Positions 1 through 7,946 are shown, numbered from the stretch's first letter. The stretch: DNA of 64,000 nucleotides from Eubacteriaceae bacterium (GCA_902363805.1 CABJBF010000001.1:434001-498000); one strand, 5' to 3'. The notes: a model not told the origin generated them from the sequence alone. A program made the numbers and translations.

Positions 1-347
1 CGCTAATAATTAATACAGGTAATAAGAAATTTGATAAGGAACCAGCTCTTAATGGAATTGAGGAAAGCTATGAGAAAATATGGAGTGAGAACACCGGTAG
101 GTTATTAAATGGAAAAATGACCGGGGATATTATAGCCACAAAATTAAAACTTAGTGTTAAATATCCGATATTGACAGCAGCTGAAAGAGACGCGTTAAAT
201 ACAGCTATTGGAGATGCGTTCTTTTCTGTTACATACATGGAGAAAAACTACAAAATGTACGCAGGAACACCAACATATCCGGTGTACAGTGCTGTAAATG
301 GATTACCATGTTATGTTGGTGTCGGAGTAGATTTAATAGAACAGTAA
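1..347 (+). CDS. Phage tail-associated protein, C-terminal part (5' partial)
   Basis: The reading frame is open from base 3 to the stop at 345-347, so this is the end of a gene that starts outside the window. An internal ATG at 117 has no convincing ribosome binding site and should not be taken as the start. The visible C-terminus (ending YVGVGVDLIEQ) resembles small tail-completion proteins of Gram-positive siphophages (DUF6711-like). That match is from memory of the family and is tentative. It sits directly upstream of the tail hub/spike gene, as expected in a siphophage tail module. Confidence 0.55.
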   Translation, partial: LIINTGNKKFDKEPALNGIEESYEKIWSENTGRLLNGKMTGDIIATKLKLSVKYPILTAAERDALNTAIGDAFFSVTYMEKNYKMYAGTPTYPVYSAVNGLPCYVGVGVDLIEQ

Positions 348-349
348 AA

Positions 350-365
350 GTTGCACCGGTGCAAC
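350..365. repeat. Perfect 16-bp palindrome between tail genes
   Basis: GTTGCACCGGTGCAAC is a perfect palindrome just after the stop of the first gene and about 40 bp before the next start. There is no T-run, so it is not a standard terminator. It could be a protein-binding site or an RNA processing or stability element. Confidence 0.5.
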
Positions 366-405
366 GCTATAATAAATTTATTAGAACGATAAAAGAGGAA
401 ATTAA

Positions 406-2508
406 ATGATTAATGTAACAGAAAAATATAAAGAATGTATAAAAGAAGAGAGAATATTCTCGCTAGAAGATACAATAATTCTTAAAGATGATTCACAAAT
501 ACCATTAACTATGTCAGATGTTTTAGCTTATTCAATTAATTCAGCAACATCATCTGACAGTACATTTGATGTAGGAAGTGTTGTGGCGGCTAAATTATCG
601 CTGACAATCGATAACACGGATGAAAGATTTGAAGATGTGGACCTGACAGATGCAAGAATATCAACAAAGATAGGTCTTTTAGTAGAAGACAGCTTTGAAT
701 ATGTAACAAAGGGAATATTTTACATTAACAGTGCCCAGGATTCAGGAGACACTATAGTAATTGAAGCATATGATAAAATACTGTTCCTTGATTTGCCATA
801 TGCTGAAAGTACATTGGCATATCCTGCAAGTATTCGTGAGATACTTCAGGATGCGTGCGAACATTGTGGCTTAACGCTAGATGCAAATTTAGGAACCGGA
901 GCGGATTATATAGTTAATTCAAAACCGGCTACGGATTCACTTACATATAGAGACGTTGTAAGTTACTGTGGAAAGATTTTAGGCAAATATGCATACATAG
1001 CAGCAGATGATCAGAAATTAAAATTTACATGGTATAAAAAATCTGATTCACCTTATGAGATAACTGAACAGTCAACTCTTACAAAGAATCGTTTATCAAT
1101 GACAATAACAGGAGCAAGATTTGGATATACAGTTACAACCGTTAAGGAAGGAGAATCTGAACCGACGGAAGAAAACAAGACGGCATTTGTTGGAACAGAA
1201 GGATATGTTCTAACTATGGAAGACAATCCCTTGATTCAGACAGAGTACATGGCAAATAAAGTAATGAATATACTAAAAAGTTCCGTGGTAGGAACAACAA
1301 TAAGGGTTTACAGTTTATCGTGTTTATCTGATCCTACAATAGAAGCAGGAGACAGCATTAAAGTAACTGACAGAAAAGGAAGGTCATTTGAAAGTTTTGT
1401 CACAAACTGTACTTTTACACTTTGTGGTAATCAGGAGCTATCTTTAGGCGCTGAAACTGAAACAGAAAATCAATACCAGCGTTTTTCAATATCTGACAAG
1501 ATAGTATCAAAGGCAAATCAGAATAATCAACATTTGATTAATGATTACAATAACGAAATGCAGAGATTGACGGATTTGATGATGGGTTCGTTTGGTATAT
1601 ATAAGACAGAGGAAAAACAGAAGGATGGTTCAACTATTTTCTATCTGCACGATAAAAAAACATTGAAAGAATCAACAACAATCTGGAAACTGACAGCCAA
1701 TGCAATAGCAGTTTCGACTGATGGTGGAAAGACATTTAATGCAGGGCTTGGAAGTGATGGCAATGTAATTACAAAAGTACTATCAACTATAGGTATCAGT
1801 TTCGATTGGGCAAAGGGTGGTACTCTTAATCTTGGTGGAGAAAAGAACGGCAATGGTGTACTGAAGGTTACAGATGCATCAGGTAATTTAGTTGGAATGA
1901 TAAATAACAATGGTTTAAATGCATATCGAGGAACTTTTGGTGGATGGACTATTGATGGTGATAAACTGTACCAGGATGCGGTAGGAGTTGATGGATATAC
2001 ATATAGAGTGTATTTTCAACCTGTAGCAGACCCAAAAGTTAATTGGATGACTTACATTGTTCAAAGACGATTAAATACAACTGATGAATGGGAAAATATC
2101 TTTTATGTAACAGGAGATGGAGAAATATATGGGAAAGGCCATGCATATATAGGTGGTAATTTAGGTGTTGGTGGTGACTTGATAGTAAAAGGCGCTGCAC
2201 AAATTGAAAATGTATCAGACATATTTGGAAAAATGTTTTGCTGTGTATCGGTAGTTGTAAATGAAAGTCCGGTTGCTATTTATGTCCCGGATGGATATAT
2301 TCCCATAGCTGCAATTAATGCAGATTGGAATGCTTATCCTGATACAGCTTTTGATATAGTAAGACAGGGTGGTTTCAATTTATTGTTAACGAGAAATCTA
2401 AAAACCAATGCAGCAAGTTCAGGGAACTATGTAACAGGAAGTGGGGGAGGAAGACGAGCCAACGTTCTTTTTATCAACAGAAAGTTTATATCCGGCTATG
2501 ACGTATAG
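406..2508 (+). CDS. Prophage tail hub/spike protein (endopeptidase-tail type)
   Basis: A 700-residue protein with a GAGGAAATTA ribosome binding site before the ATG. The N-terminal 370 or so residues (KLSLTIDNTDERFEDVDL, then ADDQKLKFTWYKK) have the look of a siphophage baseplate hub (Gp27/Dit-Tal-like fold). After about residue 480 the protein becomes glycine-rich with short beta repeats (GTFGGWTIDGDKLYQ, GNLGVGGDLIVKG), typical of a fibrous tail-spike shaft. The C-terminus ends in a Gly/Arg-rich loop. Known tail proteins of this kind form the tip that contacts the cell wall and carry receptor-binding parts. No catalytic residues were identified. It is followed by the fibre gene, with a GGAGG overlapping the end of this one. 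Confidence 0.75.
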   Translation: MINVTEKYKECIKEERIFSLEDTIILKDDSQIPLTMSDVLAYSINSATSSDSTFDVGSVVAAKLSLTIDNTDERFEDVDLTDARISTKIGLLVEDSFEYVTKGIFYINSAQDSGDTIVIEAYDKILFLDLPYAESTLAYPASIREILQDACEHCGLTLDANLGTGADYIVNSKPATDSLTYRDVVSYCGKILGKYAYIAADDQKLKFTWYKKSDSPYEITEQSTLTKNRLSMTITGARFGYTVTTVKEGESEPTEENKTAFVGTEGYVLTMEDNPLIQTEYMANKVMNILKSSVVGTTIRVYSLSCLSDPTIEAGDSIKVTDRKGRSFESFVTNCTFTLCGNQELSLGAETETENQYQRFSISDKIVSKANQNNQHLINDYNNEMQRLTDLMMGSFGIYKTEEKQKDGSTIFYLHDKKTLKESTTIWKLTANAIAVSTDGGKTFNAGLGSDGNVITKVLSTIGISFDWAKGGTLNLGGEKNGNGVLKVTDASGNLVGMINNNGLNAYRGTFGGWTIDGDKLYQDAVGVDGYTYRVYFQPVADPKVNWMTYIVQRRLNTTDEWENIFYVTGDGEIYGKGHAYIGGNLGVGGDLIVKGAAQIENVSDIFGKMFCCVSVVVNESPVAIYVPDGYIPIAAINADWNAYPDTAFDIVRQGGFNLLLTRNLKTNAASSGNYVTGSGGGRRANVLFINRKFISGYDV

Positions 2509-2521
2509 AAAGGAGGCAGAC

Positions 2522-3847
2522 ATGGACAATAACATACATGAGGTAGAATTTGGAAACTCAACCCTGACGCAGATTGAACAACTGTATCAATATGACAAGG
2601 GACAGATTCTTAAGATAGCAGACCCAATAGAAGATGGAACAGAGGTACAGTTTTCAAATGGCAATAGCGAAACAACAATAAATAAAGCAATAAACGATAG
2701 TCAGGTAGAAATACCTGATATTTTATTGCAGGAAAATAAGAAAATCTTGGCATATTTGAAAATAATTAACTCAGATAGTGAAACAACAATCAAGACTGTT
2801 ATTATTCCTGTTAAGGCACGTACAAAGCCGGCAGATTACATTGAACCTGAACAGGAAAAGCCGTTTAGAAAATATGTTGAAGAAAAGCTTGAAAACGCAG
2901 AAAAACTTGTAGCCGAAGCAAATGACAAAGTCAAAGTTAATGAAGAATGTCTAAAGCAGATAGATACCAGGACAGAACAGGCAACAACACAAATAACAGA
3001 GGTGACAAACGGCAAGATTAAAGACTTAGGCAATATCACAACTGCAAAAATAGGAGATATAAATGCACTTGTTGAAGCAAAGAACAAAGACATAGATTCT
3101 CTTGTAATAGCGAAAATGGGTGACATAGCTAATGTCACGAATGCAAAGATTGGAGATATTAATAATACAGCATCTGCGCAGATAGATGCAATTAATAAGT
3201 CAGCGACAGCTGCAGGAGAATCGCAGATAAAAGGTATTAATACAGTAGCATCAAGTCAGATTAGTAGCATTACAAATATAACAAATCAACAGTTGAATAA
3301 TATAGATACCGCAGCTACACATCAGATAGGAATGATTGAGAATAAAACATCTATACAGATTGATGCCATTAATAGCACAGCTACACGTCAGATTGGTGCC
3401 ATTAATAGCACAGCTTTAAGTCAGATTGATGCCATTAATAACACAGCTACAAATCAAATTGAAAATATGACTGTAAAATATTCTGATATGTGTAGAACTC
3501 TTGGAATAGAACACGAGGGAATAATTAATATAACTAGAAATAAAAATGTTCCTATTGATGTAAGGAAATACAAATATATAAAGTTTGGAACTGCTAATAC
3601 AAAAGGAGGCGGTTTTAAAGATTATACATTGCCACCAAAAAATGACTGGTGTTCTATTCATTGTGATAAAAAAGAAATAGATTTTACTAAACCTTCAGAT
3701 AGTCTTTTTGAAGTTACATCAAATAAAGAATATGATATTTCTACTTTTGATGATTTATATTTATATTACTCTTCACAAGACTCTACGGATTATGGATATA
3801 TAAATTATAAACTTTATAACAAATCAGAAGAAACAACAGAGGAATAA
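2522..3847 (+). CDS. Prophage tail fibre / baseplate protein with hendecad coiled-coil
   Basis: The start chosen is the ATG at 2522, behind a strong AAGGAGG; an in-frame earlier start at 2441 lies inside the previous gene. The product is 441 residues. Residues 1-100 form a BppU-like N-terminal domain that would attach to the baseplate. Residues about 160-330 are a long array with 11-residue periodicity (Q-I-x-x-I-N-x-x-A-x-x), including three near-identical 33-bp DNA repeats at 3356-3454. That pattern fits a trimeric hendecad coiled coil. The last 120 residues are a non-repetitive domain, probably the receptor-binding tip. The length of the repeat array could vary by slippage and change fibre length. 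The role follows from position and repeat type, not from a catalytic motif. Confidence 0.7.
   Translation: MDNNIHEVEFGNSTLTQIEQLYQYDKGQILKIADPIEDGTEVQFSNGNSETTINKAINDSQVEIPDILLQENKKILAYLKIINSDSETTIKTVIIPVKARTKPADYIEPEQEKPFRKYVEEKLENAEKLVAEANDKVKVNEECLKQIDTRTEQATTQITEVTNGKIKDLGNITTAKIGDINALVEAKNKDIDSLVIAKMGDIANVTNAKIGDINNTASAQIDAINKSATAAGESQIKGINTVASSQISSITNITNQQLNNIDTAATHQIGMIENKTSIQIDAINSTATRQIGAINSTALSQIDAINNTATNQIENMTVKYSDMCRTLGIEHEGIINITRNKNVPIDVRKYKYIKFGTANTKGGGFKDYTLPPKNDWCSIHCDKKEIDFTKPSDSLFEVTSNKEYDISTFDDLYLYYSSQDSTDYGYINYKLYNKSEETTEE
3356..3454 (+). repeat. Three tandem 33-bp repeats in the fibre gene
   Basis: Three copies start at 3356, 3389 and 3422, each encoding QI(D/G)AIN(S/N)TAxx. 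Weaker copies extend upstream to about 3040. They are in frame and have no spacers, so this is protein-level repetition, not CRISPR. Confidence 0.85.
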
Positions 3848-3861
3848 AAAAGGAGATATAT

Positions 3862-4173
3862 ATGACACTTTATCAGATTTTATCCTTGTGTGGGATTCCT
3901 TCATTAATTGGTGCAATTTTTGTTAGTGCAGTTAATTATGTCAAATTAAAAAATTCATCATATAAATTAATTAAGGACGGAGTTATTGCAATTCTGCATA
4001 ACAAGATATACACGTTGGGAAAACAGTACATAGCTCAGGAGCATATATCAGTTGAAGCTTTGGATGATTTTGAACATTTATATAATGCATATCATGCACT
4101 GGGCGGAAATGGAACAGGAACAGAGATTTATAAGAGAGTAAAGGAACTGCCAATGAAGCAGGGAAAGGAGTAA
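3862..4173 (+). CDS. Small phage membrane protein upstream of holin
   Basis: A 103-residue protein behind AAAGGAGATATAT. Residues 1-27 form one hydrophobic segment (IPSLIGAIFVSAVNYV), and the remainder is soluble and helical (LDDFEHLYNAYHALGGNGTGTEIYKRV). Genes of this shape, with one N-terminal membrane anchor and a conserved YHALGGNGT stretch, commonly sit just before the holin in clostridial and lactococcal phages and are annotated as holin-like or phage holin-associated. It probably takes part in lysis timing or membrane targeting. Exact function is unknown. Confidence 0.55.
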   Translation: MTLYQILSLCGIPSLIGAIFVSAVNYVKLKNSSYKLIKDGVIAILHNKIYTLGKQYIAQEHISVEALDDFEHLYNAYHALGGNGTGTEIYKRVKELPMKQGKE

Positions 4174-4177
4174 ACGA

Positions 4178-4381
4178 ATGAGTGACAAGACAAAGAAATG
4201 GATTAAGGCAGCAGGTGTCAGAGCTGTAAAAACAATGGCACAGACATTTATTGCAACAATCGGTTCTGCAGCAGTGTTAGCAGCAGTTGACTGGAAGGTG
4301 GTTGTGTCAGCAACAGTACTTGCAGGAATATTAAGTGTGGCAACATCAGTGGCAGGATTGCCGGAAGTGGAGGAAGAATAA
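4178..4381 (+). CDS. Phage holin, r1t type
   Basis: A 67-residue protein with the r1t-holin signature: WIKAAGVRAVKTMAQTFIA near the N-terminus, a first membrane segment around residues 18-37 and a second around residues 40-60 (VVVSATVLAGILSVATSVAG), then an acidic tail. Holins open the cytoplasmic membrane so that the endolysin can reach the peptidoglycan. Its stop overlaps the ATG of the next gene (TAATG), and the amidase follows one gene later, giving a classic lysis cassette. Confidence 0.8.
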   Translation: MSDKTKKWIKAAGVRAVKTMAQTFIATIGSAAVLAAVDWKVVVSATVLAGILSVATSVAGLPEVEEE

Positions 4382-4836
4382 TGAAGAAATATGTAGGAAC
4401 AAAAATTATTGAAGCAACAGAAATGAATAGAGGAGATTATAACAAATATCGAGGTTGGACCATTCCTGAAAATGAGAATCCAGAAGATGAAGGATTTCTG
4501 GTTAAGTATTCAGACGGATATGAGAGTTGGAGTCCTAAGAAGCAGTTTGAAGAGGCATATAGAGAATATGATAAAACAAGGTTGCCCTCAACAGCAGTAT
4601 TAATGCAGAGCAACGATTATAAGGAAAGATTCAAGGCAGAGTATTTACAGCTTGTAATAAGATATAAAGGATTAAAGGCAATGATTGAAAAGTGGGACAA
4701 GGGAACATTGGCATTTAACCCTACTTGTCCTAGAAGCACTTATAACATGCAGATAAATGCTATGTCAGAGTATATTGCAATTCTTGAAGCAAGAGCAGTT
4801 ATGGAAGATATTGATTTAGAAAGTGAGGTATATTAA
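4381..4836 (+). CDS. Two-domain phage protein resembling Tad1 (anti-Thoeris/anti-CBASS sponge)
   Basis: A 151-residue protein translationally coupled on both sides (TAATG overlaps with holin and amidase). The N-terminal domain (residues 1-62: YVGTKIIEATEMN, YRGWTIPENENP, GYESWSPKKQFEEAYRE) and the C-terminal helical hairpin (residues 75-148: RFKAEYLQLVIRYKGL, then MQINAMSEYIAILEARAVME) match my recollection of Tad1-type phage proteins and of the Acb2/Tad1 hairpin domain, also annotated crAss001_48-related. Known Tad1 proteins are oligomeric sponges that bind the gcADPR signal of Thoeris, and some also bind cyclic oligonucleotides. The identification is from sequence pattern only. Many hairpin-only relatives in phage lysis regions have no tested function. 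Confidence 0.55.
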   Translation: MKKYVGTKIIEATEMNRGDYNKYRGWTIPENENPEDEGFLVKYSDGYESWSPKKQFEEAYREYDKTRLPSTAVLMQSNDYKERFKAEYLQLVIRYKGLKAMIEKWDKGTLAFNPTCPRSTYNMQINAMSEYIAILEARAVMEDIDLESEVY

Positions 4837-5354
4837 TGAAGATGTACAAGAGAATGGCTAAATCAATCAGCTATTCACCGACCAAAAGAAACAGAAAAGA
4901 TGTAAAATACATAGTTATTCATTACACTGGAAATAGCAACGATACGGCCAAAAACAATGCTGATTATTACGCTACAGGAAACACAAGACTTGCCGGAGCA
5001 CATTTCTTCGTAGATAAGTTAGGAAACACAGCCAGAAGTATTCCAATGAACCGAACGGCATGGGCAGTCGGAGGTGGAAAATACAATGATTGTAAAACTA
5101 CAGGTGGTGGCGGTTATTATGGCAAATGTACTAACTTTAATTCGGTATCAATTGAATTATGCAGCAGTACGGACAAAGAAGCTTATTCAAAAGAGCAGGC
5201 AGCAGCAGTTAAGCGATTAATCAAATACATTCGCAAATACTGTCCTAATGCACATACAGTTATACGTCATTTTGACGTTAACGGAAAACATTGCCCAGCT
5301 CCGATGATGAACGAAAAAGTATGGAAGAAATTTAAAAAGGCAATTGGCGAATAA
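4836..5354 (+). CDS. Phage endolysin, N-acetylmuramoyl-L-alanine amidase
   Basis: A 172-residue single-domain Amidase_2/PGRP enzyme that cuts between MurNAc and L-alanine in peptidoglycan. Zinc ligands are visible as IVIHYTG (first His), VIRHFDVNGKHCPAP (second His, and the Cys/His near the C-terminus). AGAHFFVD, the AWAVGGG loop and NSVSIELC are standard family blocks. No separate cell-wall-binding domain is present, so targeting must come from the catalytic domain itself or from low-affinity contacts. The start overlaps the preceding stop (TAATG); a second ATG two codons on is also possible. It is the last gene of the prophage lysis cassette and is followed by a terminator hairpin. Confidence 0.88.
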   Translation: MKMYKRMAKSISYSPTKRNRKDVKYIVIHYTGNSNDTAKNNADYYATGNTRLAGAHFFVDKLGNTARSIPMNRTAWAVGGGKYNDCKTTGGGGYYGKCTNFNSVSIELCSSTDKEAYSKEQAAAVKRLIKYIRKYCPNAHTVIRHFDVNGKHCPAPMMNEKVWKKFKKAIGE

Positions 5355-5374
5355 GTGAACAGGAACTGACTAAT

Positions 5375-5402
5375 GGGGAGTACTTCGGTACTCCCCTATT
5401 TA
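5375..5402 (+). terminator. Terminator hairpin after the endolysin
   Basis: GGGGAGTAC-TTCG-GTACTCCCC is a perfect 9-bp stem with a stable UUCG tetraloop, followed by TATTTATAT. It marks the end of the phage late operon. Confidence 0.75.
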
Positions 5403-5467
5403 TATTGACAATTAAAAAAATTAATCATATACTGATAGTCAGTATTGAAAAGAGCAATCTTTTAGAA

Positions 5468-5510
5468 GGAGCATCAAACAACTTTGTTGTGGGTGCTCCA
5501 GAATTTTTTT
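5468..5510 (+). terminator. Second terminator near the prophage right end
   Basis: GGAGCATC and GGTGCTCC pair with one G-U, and an inner ACAAC/TTGT extends the stem. A run of seven Ts follows. It is a strong rho-independent terminator in the gene-free strip between endolysin and cotJC remnant. The rest of 5403-5585 shows no gene. Confidence 0.7.
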
Positions 5511-5585
5511 ATAAGCCTTTTAAAATCTAAGATTATTTCCCTAAATTTCTATGAAAAATCACCACTTTCTTCTATATAAAAACTG

Positions 5586-5699
5586 TCATACGTTATTGCA
5601 ATATCCTCCACCATACTGAGATATTATTACCTGTGCAATTTTGGGGTTCCTAAATTTTATATTTACCGGGTACTGAAGTCTTTTTTCATAACTATACAT
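5586..5699 (-). pseudogene. cotJC: cotJC 5' fragment, interrupted by the prophage
   Basis: Directly coupled to cotJB (stop TAA and ATG share a base, TAATG). The 37-codon frame begins MYSYEKRLQYPVNIK and continues RNPKIAQVIISQYGG, which is the conserved start of the manganese-catalase-like coat protein CotJC (family start like MW.YEKKLQYPV...NP.LAK..I.QYGG). After about residue 31 the similarity stops and a TGA follows at 5586-5588. A full CotJC has roughly 190 residues, so the remainder is missing here. The break coincides with the right end of the phage region. The likely reading is that the phage attachment site lies inside cotJC and the 3' part sits beyond the phage's left end. Confidence 0.8.
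5603..5620. other. Inferred prophage attachment junction (attR side)
   Basis: This is where similarity to CotJC ends (codons for QYGG) and phage-side sequence begins. The position is inferred from the protein break only. The crossover itself cannot be seen without the other end of the prophage. Confidence 0.4.
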
Positions 5700-5962
5700 T
5701 AGCAATTACCTCCTTCCCATGGTAAAGGGGAATCGTTCCAATTCCAATAGTCTTTAACATCAACGTCGTAGGCTGTAATGGGACCAAATTCCCTTGTATA
5801 TTCATCTACGGCATCCATTCTTATTTTTTTAACTTTCTTATAATATTCAATCGCTTCAGAGCAACTGGGATGAGTATCTAAAAATAATTTTACGTCATCC
5901 ATTGCAAAACTTGCCTGATTAATTATTTTCATAAGTTTTAAACGATTTGCATTATTCTTCAT
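5699..5962 (-). CDS. cotJB: Spore coat protein CotJB
   Basis: An 87-residue CotJB-family protein. Typical blocks are MKIINQASFAMDDVKLFLDTHPSCSEAIEYYKK and the C-terminal YGPITAYDVD-like stretch (here FGPITAYDVDVKDYWNWND...PLPWEGG). In Bacillus and Clostridia, CotJA, CotJB and CotJC are made in the mother cell under SigE and help assemble the inner coat. Its ATG overlaps the 3' end of cotJA by 11 bases, and its stop overlaps the cotJC start. The operon order is intact, although cotJC is broken. Confidence 0.9.
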   Translation of the reverse strand: MKNNANRLKLMKIINQASFAMDDVKLFLDTHPSCSEAIEYYKKVKKIRMDAVDEYTREFGPITAYDVDVKDYWNWNDSPLPWEGGNC

Positions 5963-6320
5963 TTCTACCCCTCCATGGTTTATTTAAATCTTTAAATATG
6001 GTTCCGCATTCAAATGCATCACACATATCGAAAAGTTCACCCCATTTTTGCCATGGAACAAATGCCATAGCCGGATTCATTTTATCGACATGATCAGTTC
6101 CTATGTCACAACCATCTTTATGACAAGGGCATGAATTCATTTCTTTATCATGTTTATCATCTTTTTTATTAGGACCGGCATTCCTGCATGAAGAACAAGG
6201 CTGATTCATATTTCCACTCATTTGATTGCGACCACGGTACATATTGTTCATTCGTGCCTGATTGCTACATCTGCAGGGAGACATCTGGTTAGAATGCATA
6301 TTACAATTTGTGCAGTTCAT
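5952..6320 (-). CDS. cotJA: Spore coat-associated protein CotJA
   Basis: A 122-residue protein. The C-terminal third carries the CotJA signature MAFVPWQKWGELFDMCDAFECGTIFKDLNKPW. The N-terminal 70 residues form a Cys/Met/Asn-rich extension (MNCTNCNMHSNQMSPCRC, PCSSCRNAG, CPCHKDGC) that most CotJA proteins lack or have shorter. It may cross-link by disulfides or bind metal in the coat. It is the first gene of the minus-strand cotJ operon, divergent from the phosphofructokinase gene, with the shared 131-bp gap at 6321-6451 holding both promoters. Confidence 0.88.
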   Translation of the reverse strand: MNCTNCNMHSNQMSPCRCSNQARMNNMYRGRNQMSGNMNQPCSSCRNAGPNKKDDKHDKEMNSCPCHKDGCDIGTDHVDKMNPAMAFVPWQKWGELFDMCDAFECGTIFKDLNKPWRGRNEE

Positions 6321-6451
6321 TTATACACCATCTTTCTAATGTTTACATTAGTATTTTATGCAAATAAAAATAAAAAGTTCTGAACATAGATATAGTTTTT
6401 TGTCACAAATTCGTTTATACTAGAAATAGTTTGACTTTTTAGGAGGAAATT

Positions 6452-7696
6452 ATGAGAAATTGTTTAGTTGCCCAGTCGGGCGGACCAACAGTAGCAATAA
6501 ATGCAAGTCTTGCAGGAGTTATACAGGGAGCTATTGATAGTAAAAAATTTTATAAAGTATATGGTTCGATTAATGGAGTTCAGGGGCTTTTAAATTCAAG
6601 ACTTATGGATTTGACACATAAAGTTGAGACAACGCCTATGTTTATAGAATTATTAAAAAAATCACCTTCAATGTATTTAGGGTCATGTCGTTATCAGTTG
6701 CCTGATTATAAAGAGGATGATACACCATATGCGTACATCTTTAAAAAATTTGCCGAATATGAAATAGATGCATTTTTCTATATTGGTGGAAATGATTCTA
6801 TGGATACAGTTGATAAATTAAGCAAATATGCATTAGCAATAGGAAGTGACATTAAGATAATTGGAATTCCTAAGACAATCGATAATGACTTATGCGTAAC
6901 AGACCATACTCCGGGATATGGTTCAGCAGCTAAATATATTGCATCAACATTACTTGAAATAGGTCATGATACAAGCATATATCCAATTAATAGTGTTACT
7001 ATTGTGGAAATTATGGGAAGAGATGCAGGGTGGCTTACAGGAGCAGCTGCGTTGGCAAGAAACAAATATAATGACGCACCGCATCTTATTTATTTGCCGG
7101 AAGTAGCTTTTAATAAAGATGAATTTATTGAAGATGTAAAGGCTGCTATGGATAAATATAATAACGTTGTAGTTGCTGTTTCAGAAGGAATAAAAGATGC
7201 AGATGGGAATTATATAAGTGCGACAAATGCTGTTGAAGATACATTTGGACACAGTCAGTTAAGCGGAACAGGGAAGTGCCTTGAATATATTGTGAAGGAA
7301 AGCATTCAGGTAAAAGTACGTTCAGTTGAAATAAATATTTTACAAAGAAGTGCAGCTCATATGTCATCAATTACAGATATAGGTGAAGCATTTAGATTAG
7401 GAAGACATGCAGTTGAATGTGCAATTGCAGGAAAGACAGGAATAATGGTTACAACTATTAGAAAAGATAATGAGCCTTATTCAGTAGATATGGGTGAGAC
7501 TCCTGTTGAAAATGTAGCAGGACTTGTAAAGCATGTACCAAGAGAATGGATAAATGAACGTGGAAATAATGTTACACAGGAATTTATAGACTATGCATAT
7601 CCCTTGATTTTAGGGGAGCCGGTTGTTAAATATCAAAGAGGAATACCTGATTATCTTGATATATCACATTTATTCCCTAATAAATTTGACAATTAA
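6452..7696 (+). CDS. pfp: 6-phosphofructokinase, probably pyrophosphate-dependent
   Basis: A 414-residue PFKA-superfamily enzyme that phosphorylates fructose 6-phosphate in glycolysis. The N-terminal loop LVAQSGGPT, the IGGNDSMDT loop at 112-118 and PKTIDND at 140-146 are visible. ATP-type bacterial enzymes have GGDGS and PGTIDND; the Asn/Asp in the first loop and Lys in PKTIDND point to pyrophosphate as donor (known for PPi-PFKs). The length is longer than the 320-residue ATP enzyme. MGRDAGWL follows as expected. The start has a strong TTAGGAGGAAATT. Donor specificity is inferred, not shown. Confidence 0.88.
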   Translation: MRNCLVAQSGGPTVAINASLAGVIQGAIDSKKFYKVYGSINGVQGLLNSRLMDLTHKVETTPMFIELLKKSPSMYLGSCRYQLPDYKEDDTPYAYIFKKFAEYEIDAFFYIGGNDSMDTVDKLSKYALAIGSDIKIIGIPKTIDNDLCVTDHTPGYGSAAKYIASTLLEIGHDTSIYPINSVTIVEIMGRDAGWLTGAAALARNKYNDAPHLIYLPEVAFNKDEFIEDVKAAMDKYNNVVVAVSEGIKDADGNYISATNAVEDTFGHSQLSGTGKCLEYIVKESIQVKVRSVEINILQRSAAHMSSITDIGEAFRLGRHAVECAIAGKTGIMVTTIRKDNEPYSVDMGETPVENVAGLVKHVPREWINERGNNVTQEFIDYAYPLILGEPVVKYQRGIPDYLDISHLFPNKFDN

Positions 7697-7731
7697 AGTT
7701 AAAAAATATAAAAAAATATTTTTTAAAAATG

Positions 7732-7774
7732 AAAAAATGGATAAGTTTAAAATAAAAAAACTTATTCATTTTTT
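7732..7774 (+). terminator. Long hairpin terminator after pfp
   Basis: AAAAAATGGATAAGTTT pairs with AAACTTATTCATTTTTT (17 bp with one G-T) around a 9-base A-rich loop. The stem itself supplies the T-run. Confidence 0.7.
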
Positions 7775-7937
7775 GATAAAAATTCAAAATATAACGTGTA
7801 TAAAAGGTTTGATAAAATAAGGCAAAATAATTAAAAAGAAGGAAAAAGTAAAAACGTTTTTAGAAAAACTAAAAAAAGAGTACTTTTAAATTAAAGTGAA
7901 TACTTTTTATGACAAATTTTATGTGGTATATTTAAAT

Positions 7938-7946
7938 TGGTATAAT
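7938..7946 (+). promoter_or_regulatory. Extended -10 promoter for the GH16 gene
   Basis: TGGTATAAT is a perfect extended -10 (TGnTATAAT) 70 bp before the start codon. There is no good -35, as is usual for this promoter class. Confidence 0.5.

Noticed and set aside
3356..3454. Regular 33-bp repeats that might suggest CRISPR
   Set aside because: No spacers; the repeats are contiguous, in frame, and encode a coiled coil. No cas genes nearby.
6391..6430. Consensus promoter for the phosphofructokinase gene
   Set aside because: TATACT is present, but the only TTGTCA lies about 10 bp upstream of it, too close for a normal spacer, so I do not list it.
7623..7820. 65-codon plus-strand frame across the end of pfp
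   Set aside because: It starts inside pfp in another frame, and its Lys/Ile-rich composition comes from AT-rich DNA and the terminator.
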